Positions 35,714 to 43,373 of a DNA stretch of 64,000 nucleotides are shown one piece after another. This DNA is from Planctomycetota bacterium. Its GTDB lineage: Bacteria; Planctomycetota; B15-G4. Positions within the stretch are counted from its first letter, which is position 1; each line of letters begins with the position of its first letter. Location: positions 1-64,000 of the forward strand of contig JAQWOM010000002.1 in assembly GCA_029245865.1 (NCBI GenBank). The letters run 5' to 3'. A program made the translations under genes and the position numbers. Under the pieces are notes generated by a model that saw only the letters and a list, made by a program, of their open reading frames with translations, made no database searches and had not been told where the DNA came from.

Positions 35714-35925
35714 GTGGCAGATCCGGGGGAGGCGTCCGGGGGAGGCGAAAGCTCAAGTCTAGCAAGCCTCCAGGCGACAGGAAGCCGCAGAGGCCATACA
35801 TCGCCCGAATGTCGGGGCACCCTCGCACACCCAGCCCACATTCGCCACGATCAGGACCCGCCACCCATTCACGGCTTCGGACCACCTGGTCCGGGAACGG
35901 CCGCTCGTGTTCTCAGGAGGCTCGC

Positions 35926-36744
35926 GTGCCCAACTACCCCTTCAAGCCCATCAAGGCCTACGACAACACGGACTTCCTCAACAGTCCTGATGGGCGACTG
36001 CTGCGCATCTTGTCCGAATATCAGGAGCCCCTCGCGCGTTTTCGTGAGCTCGATCTCAAAGACACCATCGTCGTCTTTGGTTCAGCCCGCATTCTCTCGC
36101 ATGAGGAAGCCGAAGCGGCTCTTGAGAAAGCGCGTGCTGAAGATGGAGACATCGCCAAGGCCGAACGCGACCTCGACATGTCGAAGTACTACGAGGCCGC
36201 GCGCTCTCTTTCGTTCAAGCTCACCGAATGGAGCAAGTCGCTTCCGGAAGAGTACGGCCGGCGATTTGTCATTTGCTCGGGAGGTGGCCCCGGCATCATG
36301 GAAGCAGCCAACCGCGGCGCATCAGAAGCAAAAGGCCTCAACATCGGGCTCAACATCTCACTCCCGTTCGAGCAAAACGAGAATCCGCATATCACTCGCG
36401 AGTTGGCCTTCGAGTTCCACTACTTCTTCATGCGCAAGTTCTGGTTCACCTATCTCGCCAAAGCCATGATCGTCATGCCAGGAGGCTTCGGAACCCTGGA
36501 CGAGTTCATGGAAGTGGTGACTCTGGTCCAGACACTCAAGATCAAGAAGCCCCTACCCATCGTTCTTTTCGGCAAGGAGTTCTGGAGCAAGGTTCTGCAG
36601 TTTCAGCCACTGATCGACGCGGGAACGATCAGCCCCACCGACACAGACCTCTTCTTCCAGACGGATTCGGTGGACGAGGCCTACGAATTCATCGTCGGCA
36701 AGCTTCTCGACCAAGGCCTCGAAGTGACAGAACCGGCGCTGTAA
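35926..36744 (+). CDS. LOG-family / TIGR00730 Rossmann protein
   Basis: This predicts a 272-residue protein. SGGGPGIMEAANRG (118-131) and PGGFGTLDEF (185-194) are the two signature motifs of the lysine-decarboxylase-like (LOG) family. Characterised members release cytokinin-type bases from nucleotide monophosphates or cleave other nucleotide 5'-monophosphates. Which nucleotide is used here is unknown. It is longer than the minimal 190-residue LOG proteins, with an extra N-terminal helix region. The GTG at 35926 is chosen because AGGAGG lies five bases upstream. The upstream ATG at 35809 would add 39 unrelated residues. Confidence 0.88.
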   Translation: MPNYPFKPIKAYDNTDFLNSPDGRLLRILSEYQEPLARFRELDLKDTIVVFGSARILSHEEAEAALEKARAEDGDIAKAERDLDMSKYYEAARSLSFKLTEWSKSLPEEYGRRFVICSGGGPGIMEAANRGASEAKGLNIGLNISLPFEQNENPHITRELAFEFHYFFMRKFWFTYLAKAMIVMPGGFGTLDEFMEVVTLVQTLKIKKPLPIVLFGKEFWSKVLQFQPLIDAGTISPTDTDLFFQTDSVDEAYEFIVGKLLDQGLEVTEPAL

Positions 36745-36752
36745 CTGACTCC

Positions 36753-37109
36753 TCAGGCGCCTTCGGTCGGCGACTGCTGGGTAGTTCCCCAGGCCTGCTT
36801 CAGCGTATCGGCCGTGATGTCCCAGTGAGAAGCGTGCCAGGAGACCTGCCCCTGCTCGAACAACAATGCCTGCGGCGACTGGTGCGTCACACCACACTTT
36901 TCAGCCAGCCCTCGCGCGAGGGGCCGGGCTTCAATCACGTCCACGATGAAGCACGGCACGTCGGGATGACCTGAAACAAAAGCACTCCACTCACGATGAG
37001 CTGTTGCGCTCGTCGGGCAGATGGGCGAATGCTTGAACAACATCAGCCGCGGATGCGCAGCGAGGGCCGCCTGGTACTGCTCCAGTGTCTCCAGCGTCGT
37101 ACCGCTCAT
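36753..37109 (-). CDS. ytxJ: YtxJ-like monothiol bacilliredoxin
   Basis: This predicts a 118-residue thioredoxin-fold protein. LFKHSPICPTS (25-34) carries the single Cys31 of the monothiol YtxJ family, and VTHQSPQALLFEQG and SWHASHWDIT match the rest. In Firmicutes YtxJ is linked to bacillithiol, removing it from protein thiols. Use of bacillithiol by this organism is inference. The ATG at 37109 has GGAG six bases upstream. A much longer in-frame extension to 37337 is discarded because it runs into the upstream cyaY region. It lies 55 bp after cyaY on the same strand and may share its transcript. Confidence 0.86.
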   Translation of the reverse strand: MSGTTLETLEQYQAALAAHPRLMLFKHSPICPTSATAHREWSAFVSGHPDVPCFIVDVIEARPLARGLAEKCGVTHQSPQALLFEQGQVSWHASHWDITADTLKQAWGTTQQSPTEGA

Positions 37110-37164
37110 GTGTGCTCCGGAAATCGAAGAGATGTCATCGCCTCGTGCAACAGAATGCGAGCGT

Positions 37165-37488
37165 TCATCGCAGCGCGATCTGCTCGGAAACTTTTTCGGA
37201 AAGAAGACCTTCAAGGGTTTCCAATAACTCAACCCCGCGCTTGTCGCAACGCCAGTCGGATCCAGACCAGTCGAAATGCCAACCTCCTCGAGGCTCGGCG
37301 AGCCAGATCTGATTCGAAGCAGATTGCCGGTTCGCAATGATCACCGAACCGTCCTCGAACTCGAAGGTCACCTTGCCATCGGAACTGTCAACATCAAAGC
37401 CGTCATGATCGAGCGCATCAAGTGTTGCCACGATCGCATCAAGCGTCACCGTGATCTGCTTCAGGACCTTGTTGTCAGGCTCGGGCAT
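37165..37488 (-). CDS. cyaY: Frataxin-like iron donor protein CyaY
   Basis: This predicts a 107-residue frataxin fold. An acidic first helix (LDAIVATLDALDHDGFDVD) is followed by the conserved strand ANRQSASNQIWLAEPRGGWH, diagnostic of CyaY/frataxin, then FDW and a final helix. CyaY binds iron and modulates iron-sulfur cluster assembly on IscS/IscU. No isc genes are present in this window. Bacterial CyaY is best known from Proteobacteria, so its presence here is mildly notable. Downstream on the same strand is ytxJ. Confidence 0.92.
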   Translation of the reverse strand: MPEPDNKVLKQITVTLDAIVATLDALDHDGFDVDSSDGKVTFEFEDGSVIIANRQSASNQIWLAEPRGGWHFDWSGSDWRCDKRGVELLETLEGLLSEKVSEQIALR

Positions 37489-37603
37489 GGTGCTCTTTGT
37501 CGGGAGTTTCTCGTTTCATGACGACGCAACACGGGTTCACTGAGAATCTCACGTGGCAGCGGGCCAAGCCGGACAGCATACTCGGCAGCATGGGGTGCAT
37601 ACG

Positions 37604-37852
37604 ATGACAAGTCGGCCGCAAGACAGAGATCGTGATTTCGGGGAACAACCGTTCGCCGCTCGACTGGCGGAGCATGATCTCTTGCCCAAGGACCTGGTCC
37701 AGGCCTCTTCCGAACAGATCACCCACAAGATGGTGACTCGCGGAGCCAAGGGCCGCTGGCTGACCCCCAACGTCCGCGGCAAACTGATCCGCGCGCTCAA
37801 CACGGCTGCCCACACAACCTATAGAGAGCAAGACCTGTTCACCTATAGGTAG
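37604..37852 (+). CDS. Small hypothetical protein
   Basis: This predicts 82 residues, acidic then basic: LLPKDLVQASSEQITHKMV, TRGAKGRWLTPNVRGKLIRAL and a Tyr-rich end (TTYREQDLFTYR). I do not recognise a family. The regular amphipathic helical pattern and lack of stop codons suggest a real gene, possibly nucleic-acid binding, but this is a guess. The ATG at 37604 has GGGGTG about six bases upstream. It lies between divergent cyaY and the OPT transporter gene. Confidence 0.55.
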   Translation: MTSRPQDRDRDFGEQPFAARLAEHDLLPKDLVQASSEQITHKMVTRGAKGRWLTPNVRGKLIRALNTAAHTTYREQDLFTYR

Positions 37853-37937
37853 GCGCGAGTCTAGGCAGGTGCGAGCCTGTTAGGCTATCCGGCCGCGCCA
37901 GCGCATCTCACCGAGCCACACGAAGGGTTCCCGGACC

Positions 37938-39890
37938 ATGCCGATGACCAGTTCGACGGATGAGCAGCCCATCACCCCCACCCTCGCCCGTTCGGCGATG
38001 GGACTTCTGGTGGGCATGATCATTTCGGTGCTGCTGTCTGCAGCCCTCGTCTATTCCGCAGCCAAAGCCGGGATAACACCCGGCGTGAGCCCACTCGTCG
38101 TGCTGTTCGGCTGGGTGATCTTTGGCTCACTCATGCGCGGAAAGCTCAAAGGTTTCCTGGCCATCGCCCAGGTGACGGGTAGCGCAGGCGCAGCCGTGAC
38201 CGCAGGCGTGGTGTTCACCGCACCCATCATCCAGATCGTTTACTCCGAGGCAGGCTTGCCGATACCGCCCGTGGATGTGGTGACGCTCATCATTGCCTCC
38301 ATCGCCGGTTCGCTCATGGGCTTCGGCTTTGTCGGCCTGGGCACCAAGCGCTTCCTGAGCGACCCACGCCTCCCAGCACCCGAAGCTGTCGCTGCTGACC
38401 GACTTATTTCCACCGCAGTCGCCAACCCAGGCGCACGCCCCAAGCTCTCCATCTCGCTGCTACCTGGATTGCTCGGTGGCTTCCTGGTGAATGCTTTTCT
38501 TGAACTGAAGTACCTCGCGCACGACGCCTTCCACGCGACCATCGGCGCCCCCTGGGACATGAAGGACGCTGACGGCAACGTTCAATCTGATGCCACATCT
38601 CAGGTTGAACTGCCGCTCCCCGTTTCTCCGCTCTATCTGGGTATCGGCGCCCTGCTGACGTTGCCGACGGCCCTCCTGGTCTTCGCAGGTGGTCTCGTGA
38701 ACGCCAGCACCACGAGCTATGCCGGCGCCGAGGGCATGCCCGACACCACCTTCCGCTGGGTAGGCGGAGCGGCCATGACAATCGCCGTGGTGTACAGCCT
38801 GCTCGCCTACGTGCTGGAGGGTCGCAAGCGCAGTGCAAACGCAACCCGGTCCGCAACAGCTCCCGCCAACGATCCGCTGCTCGAACAGTCGCCCGGCACC
38901 CGGCGCATGCTGTTCCTGTCCATCCTCCTCGGGGCTGCGCTGCTGTTCGTGATGATGGCGAGAATCGGGGCACCGCCCTTGGTCTTGACCGTCATCGGAA
39001 TCGTCGCCCTGGTGCTCGTCTCGCTGCTCTCCGGGCTCGGCGGCTTGCTGTCGCTGCAAGTGGGCAGTTCCGCATCACCTGTCTCGGGCACCGTCTTCAT
39101 GGGCATGCTCGTTTTGAGCATCACCGCACTCGGTGTCGGCCTGACAGGAATCGAAGGCATCGTCTTCCTGGTGCCCATCGTGGTGGCAGCCTGCGTCGCC
39201 ATCTGCGCTGCCAATGACAGCAGTCAGGATTACAAGACGCTGCAGCTCAACGGGTTCACTGTAAGTTGCGGGTTCTCGGGCCAACTCCTGGGACTGCTGG
39301 GCGGGGCCATCGCCGTCCCCATCGTGCTCAACATCGCCGATGTGGGCGCCATCGCGAGCACAGGCCTCGGACTGGGAGGGCCAGACCTGCCCGCTCCGCA
39401 AGCCAGCTTCTTCGGCACCGTCTTGTCGTCGCTGTTCCTGGATGCGGACATCCCATGGCCCCCGATCTTCGCAGGCGCCGCGCTTGGATTGATCGCCGTG
39501 GGCATCGAGATCTTCGGCAAAGCACGCGGCATGATTCTCAGTTCGCTGGCCTTCGCCGTGGGCATTTACCTGCCGAGCTACATCGGCACCGGCATGATGC
39601 TGGGAGCGGTGGCGCGCTTCCTGGGTACCCGCAAGGTGTCGGCCACCACTCACGAAGGCATTCTGGTGGCAGCAGGCCTCATCACGGGCGATGCCTTCGC
39701 CTCGCTGATCCTCGGCTTCCTGATCTACTACGGCTTCTCGACGGTCCCGTATGTGGCCGGAGGGGACGGAGGCTCATGGGTGCCGTCGGCTCCGTGGGGC
39801 ACGGGCGTCGCACAGATCATCTTCTTTGCGCTCTTGGCCCTGATCTTCGTGAACTACCTGCGCAAACGGAACGCCCGCCAGGAGTCCTGA
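37938..39890 (+). CDS. OPT-family transporter
   Basis: This predicts a 650-residue membrane protein with about 14-16 hydrophobic helices. The stretches GSLMGFGFVGLGTKRFL and NDSSQDYKTLQLNGFTVS are typical of the oligopeptide transporter (OPT) superfamily, which in bacteria takes up peptides or metal chelates. Substrate unknown. The ATG at 37938 is used, and a second ATG two codons later is equally possible. msrB begins 3 bp after its stop, so the two genes form an operon. Confidence 0.88.
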   Translation: MPMTSSTDEQPITPTLARSAMGLLVGMIISVLLSAALVYSAAKAGITPGVSPLVVLFGWVIFGSLMRGKLKGFLAIAQVTGSAGAAVTAGVVFTAPIIQIVYSEAGLPIPPVDVVTLIIASIAGSLMGFGFVGLGTKRFLSDPRLPAPEAVAADRLISTAVANPGARPKLSISLLPGLLGGFLVNAFLELKYLAHDAFHATIGAPWDMKDADGNVQSDATSQVELPLPVSPLYLGIGALLTLPTALLVFAGGLVNASTTSYAGAEGMPDTTFRWVGGAAMTIAVVYSLLAYVLEGRKRSANATRSATAPANDPLLEQSPGTRRMLFLSILLGAALLFVMMARIGAPPLVLTVIGIVALVLVSLLSGLGGLLSLQVGSSASPVSGTVFMGMLVLSITALGVGLTGIEGIVFLVPIVVAACVAICAANDSSQDYKTLQLNGFTVSCGFSGQLLGLLGGAIAVPIVLNIADVGAIASTGLGLGGPDLPAPQASFFGTVLSSLFLDADIPWPPIFAGAALGLIAVGIEIFGKARGMILSSLAFAVGIYLPSYIGTGMMLGAVARFLGTRKVSATTHEGILVAAGLITGDAFASLILGFLIYYGFSTVPYVAGGDGGSWVPSAPWGTGVAQIIFFALLALIFVNYLRKRNARQES

Positions 39891-39893
39891 TTC

Positions 39894-40292
39894 ATGCCCG
39901 ACTACAACCCGCTTTCGCCCGAAGAGCAGTACGTCTTGCTGAACAAGGGCACCGAGCCTCCCGGGGTCGGCAAGTACACCGACCACACCGAAGTGGGCAC
40001 CTACCTCTGTCGCCAGTGCAACGCCCGGCTCTACCACAGCGGGTCCAAGTTCCACAGCGGTTGCGGCTGGCCCAGCTTCGACGGAGAACTCGAGGGCGCC
40101 GTCCGTCATCTTCCGGATGCCGATGGCCAACGCACCGAGATCGTCTGCACCAATTGTGAGGGACATCTGGGCCATGTCTTCAAAGGCGAGCGATTCACGG
40201 AAACGAACACGCGCCACTGCGTGAACTCCATCTCCATGACCTTTCATCCTGAAGGGTCGGAGTTGCCGCCCGTCCTCCACGAAGGCGACTGA
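39894..40292 (+). CDS. msrB: Peptide-methionine (R)-S-oxide reductase
   Basis: This predicts 132 residues. Zinc ligands Cys39/Cys42 (CRQC) and Cys85/Cys88 (CTNC) are both intact. The catalytic Cys109 is in TRHCVNS, and Cys57 in SGCGWPSF is placed as the resolving cysteine. FHSGCGWPSF and GHLGHVF are invariant family motifs. It reduces the R-form of methionine sulfoxide in proteins using thioredoxin. No signal peptide, so cytoplasmic. It is co-transcribed with the OPT transporter gene. Confidence 0.96.
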   Translation: MPDYNPLSPEEQYVLLNKGTEPPGVGKYTDHTEVGTYLCRQCNARLYHSGSKFHSGCGWPSFDGELEGAVRHLPDADGQRTEIVCTNCEGHLGHVFKGERFTETNTRHCVNSISMTFHPEGSELPPVLHEGD

Positions 40293-40336
40293 CGGCGGCA
40301 CAACCCCGCGATCTCGGGCCACAGGCTTTGCGTCCT

Positions 40337-41059
40337 TCAGGCCGACTTGCCCTTCAGCTGTTGCAGGTCCTTCTTCAGGGAATTGATCTCCTTCCGGAGA
40401 TTCATGGATTCATCGGAATCGATGTCGATGAGTTTCACCATGTCCCGGACCTCACGAAGCGTGCGCAGTGAATAAGATTTGATAATCATGCAGTTGCTGT
40501 TTTCCACGGCACGGAGGTTCTCCCCGTCGTAGTTCAAGTAGGGGTTAAAGGTTGACAGCCCATTGCGAGCATCCACGTGTGTCAGTGGAATCACGACGGT
40601 GTAGAACACCGTCCGGCGTTCGGGCTGCTTGTCCAGACTCTCGAGAGGCACGATCTGATTCGGCCAGTGCATGGGCGGCGTGCCTGAGACCCGCCGGGCC
40701 ACGCTGATGAGCGGTGGCTTACCTTCTTCAGCATCCCAGCTCACAAAACCAAGGGGCTCGAGAAGCGCGTCGAGCATGTCGCGCATGTCGGCACGTGCCA
40801 CCGAGACAGGGCCCTTGATGAAGACAGAAACCGAGTCGATCTCGGAACGCTGGTAGGTGAGAGGTACATCCAGCACGCCCCGGAACATCTCGAGGACATC
40901 GACGAGCTTTTCACCGTTCTGCTCATCGAACTCGAGGATGTAGTGGTCGGCAGACGCGGTGACGTCTTGCGGCTTTGCGGATGCCTCCGGAGCGAGCAGC
41001 CCGGTCAGAGACAGGGACATGATGGCCGTAACGGCCGGCAATGTGCGGAACGCGAACAT
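40337..41059 (-). CDS. Secretin N-domain-like exported protein
   Basis: This predicts a 240-residue protein with a signal peptide (cleavage near residue 28). A region resembling the N0/N1 domains of GspD-type secretins follows: YILEFDEQNGEKLVDVL, then ADMRDMLDALLEPLGFVSW. The middle (FYTVVIPLTHVDARNGLSTF, CMIIKSYSLRTLREVRDMV) looks like a second ring-building domain. The C-terminal 30 residues form a coiled coil. The beta-barrel secretin domain is absent, so this is not a pore by itself. The ATG at 41059 has GGAG seven bases upstream. No type II secretion genes are adjacent. Confidence 0.75.
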   Translation of the reverse strand: MFAFRTLPAVTAIMSLSLTGLLAPEASAKPQDVTASADHYILEFDEQNGEKLVDVLEMFRGVLDVPLTYQRSEIDSVSVFIKGPVSVARADMRDMLDALLEPLGFVSWDAEEGKPPLISVARRVSGTPPMHWPNQIVPLESLDKQPERRTVFYTVVIPLTHVDARNGLSTFNPYLNYDGENLRAVENSNCMIIKSYSLRTLREVRDMVKLIDIDSDESMNLRKEINSLKKDLQQLKGKSA

Positions 41060-41198
41060 GACAAATCTCCAAGAAAAAGGTCGTTGAGTGCGATTCAAAC
41101 CTCTTGTACGGAACAGGTCCGACAACATTGAGGTACGCGCACTTGGACGCAGTCCACGTGTCCGCTCTTCCCGAAAGAGAACTGGCGTCGCTCCGAAA

Positions 41199-41963
41199 TT
41201 ACGTTCGCCGCACTTTTGCCACAGGTCGATAGACAACACGCGGTGCCCACGTCTTCACGTCAAGGCGTCGTGCAAAGAGCAACGAATCGGGTGCGTCAGC
41301 AAGCGGAAAATCATACGCCGTGACCATGGTCTGTTCAGAAATCTCTGCAGTGGCTGGCTGCAACGGCCAGGGCGCGTGGTCAACATCTCCACGAAACAAC
41401 CGCCCATCCGAGGACACAGAAAACAAGCAGTAGCGTTCGGTGAGCCAGTGTTCGAGTGAGCCTCGGCGCGCATGAAAAACGTCGCCGTCCGGTGCGTAAT
41501 GCGCCTCAAAAGAGGCCGCTGTGCCGCGAGGATCACATCGATTCGAACGGTACTGAAAGCCATCTCCCTCTGGCGCCACGTCCATGGCAGCGCGGAAGTA
41601 CGGCAAATGAAACCAACGCCGTGCTGTCGCGATGGCCAAGCGACTCGTCGCATCGAGACTGAAGAAGTACACGCCCGGCGTCTCGCCGACCATGACGTAG
41701 GTGCGCACGTTCAACTCGGGAAACGCATGCGCTCCCGGGACTGGCGGCAGCCCTCGAAAACGCACGCCGCGCATACGAAAAGGCACAACCCCCACCCAGG
41801 CGCGACCGTCATAAAGGTCGGGGGCCATTCCGGCGGGCAGTTGTTCGCGCAACATGGCGGCTGGTACCGACCAGTGTGCGAACAACAGGTCACACCAGCT
41901 CTGCGCAAGAACCCAGGGCCGGCGAGGCGGCGGAAACGCTCGGTGCCCTCTGTCAGCCTGCAT
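41199..41963 (-). CDS. DUF2071 (YqjF-like) protein
   Basis: This predicts a 254-residue soluble protein of the DUF2071 family. Motifs are SWCDLLFAHWSVP near the N terminus, GRAWVGVVPFRMRGVRFRG, ELNVRTYV and GVYFFSLDATS. The function of the family is unestablished, and its fold is related to acetoacetate decarboxylase. The ATG at 41963 with GAGG upstream is preferred to an ATG 15 codons earlier. The divergent cytochrome c gene starts 213 bp away. Confidence 0.86.
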   Translation of the reverse strand: MQADRGHRAFPPPRRPWVLAQSWCDLLFAHWSVPAAMLREQLPAGMAPDLYDGRAWVGVVPFRMRGVRFRGLPPVPGAHAFPELNVRTYVMVGETPGVYFFSLDATSRLAIATARRWFHLPYFRAAMDVAPEGDGFQYRSNRCDPRGTAASFEAHYAPDGDVFHARRGSLEHWLTERYCLFSVSSDGRLFRGDVDHAPWPLQPATAEISEQTMVTAYDFPLADAPDSLLFARRLDVKTWAPRVVYRPVAKVRRT

Positions 41964-42176
41964 GACACCTCGTCCCTTCTTCGTACGCACTGGACTCGCA
42001 GATCCCAAGAAATCGCACTCGTTTCAGAACTCCAGCGTCGGCGAACGGCGAACAGACTGCAAGGAATCGCCCCGTACCACTCGCAAAGGTTTCCCGGAAG
42101 AAGGCCGACATGGCCTCGCTCGATCTCAGACTGTTACCCTCCGCCGATCATGCTCCGAATTCACACGGGCCGAAAC

Positions 42177-43373
42177 ATGTCACGCATCCACAGCCCTCCA
42201 CCCTCAACTCGATGGGCTCTGCTCCTCATCGTGGGTGCCTGTGTCGGCATCCTGTTCGACACCTCCACCGCCTCCGCCCAAACAGATTCGGACGAAGGAG
42301 CTGCGGCCTACGCCACGATGTGCGCCCGCTGCCACGGACTGACCGGAGATGGGCGCGGCCCCGAAGTGCTCGATCGCCCTGCACGTGATTTCACAGCCAG
42401 CGGTTTCTCCTTCGGCAACACCGAGGAGGCCATCGCACGCACGATCCGACATGGCATCCCCGGCTCTCCCATGCCTGCCTTCGGCGAGACCCTGTCACCT
42501 GAGCTAATCGATGCGCTCGCCCTTCACGTACGCAGCCTGACTCCAGAAACCGAAGAACCCGACGAAGCCGAAACCATCCTGACTGTTCGCGAACATCCCC
42601 TGGCGGTTCGCGGCGGCCTCCCGCCCATCGCCGCGAATGCCGCAGCCCACGTCCGCGGCATGATGCTTGGCTTACCCGGCGGCATCAGCTTTGAATACCG
42701 CGTCCCGGACCTCGTGCTACTCGGAGTTCGCGCCGGCGACTTTGCGCGCCGCGCAGACTGGACGGGCCGCGGAGGCGCCTCGCTAGAACCGCTGGGCAAG
42801 CTCCTCTGGTTGAACGAGCAGGGAACTCCTCGCCCAGCAGCAAGCATCTGGCCTGAAGAAAACGGGGAACGCTCCAAAAGCGCGCCTCTCATGGCGCAGT
42901 TGCGCGCCACACGCACGCCTCTCTCAGGAGCCTCCTTCAGCTGGGATGCCGTTCAGGATGACGGGACACTCGTCGCACACATCGACGAACAGTTGCGTGC
43001 GATCCACACTCCATTCGGTTCAGGCTTTGCGCGCATTCTCGGGGTGACCGGGCCGCGCTCAGAACCTCTTGTCTTGCATCACGGAAGCTCGGCGGGAACG
43101 CCGGTGGACCGACTCACGATGAATTCCTGGGACGGCCTGGTCGTTGAACAGGAAGAGGGGGCTTTCGAGATCACCCTCGCTCGATCTGCACCTGGAGCAT
43201 GGAGCCCCCCTGACACACCTGAGGGTTTCTCCATCACACTTCCGCCCACCGCCGAGCACATGACTGACAACCAGGAAACGACGGTGGTTTTCATCACCCT
43301 CCTGGTCGACGGGTGGAACCCCGACGACCAAGAGGCACTGCAAACATCACTCGACGTAGCACTGGGCCGATGA
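42177..43373 (+). CDS. Secreted mono-heme cytochrome c domain protein
   Basis: This predicts a 398-residue exported protein. A signal peptide (WALLLIVGACVGILFDTS) ends near SAQ. A class I cytochrome c domain follows with CARCH at 49-53 and a candidate axial Met in SPMPAFGE. The remaining 270 residues (IPWP-like WPEENGERSKSAPLM, SGFARILGVTG, FITLLVDGWN) have no family I can name; they may be a heme-related ethylbenzene-dehydrogenase-type sandwich. The stop overlaps the next start (ATGA), so it is coupled to the dehydrogenase-like gene, probably as its electron acceptor. ATG at 42150 is an alternative start. Confidence 0.82.
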   Translation: MSRIHSPPPSTRWALLLIVGACVGILFDTSTASAQTDSDEGAAAYATMCARCHGLTGDGRGPEVLDRPARDFTASGFSFGNTEEAIARTIRHGIPGSPMPAFGETLSPELIDALALHVRSLTPETEEPDEAETILTVREHPLAVRGGLPPIAANAAAHVRGMMLGLPGGISFEYRVPDLVLLGVRAGDFARRADWTGRGGASLEPLGKLLWLNEQGTPRPAASIWPEENGERSKSAPLMAQLRATRTPLSGASFSWDAVQDDGTLVAHIDEQLRAIHTPFGSGFARILGVTGPRSEPLVLHHGSSAGTPVDRLTMNSWDGLVVEQEEGAFEITLARSAPGAWSPPDTPEGFSITLPPTAEHMTDNQETTVVFITLLVDGWNPDDQEALQTSLDVALGR

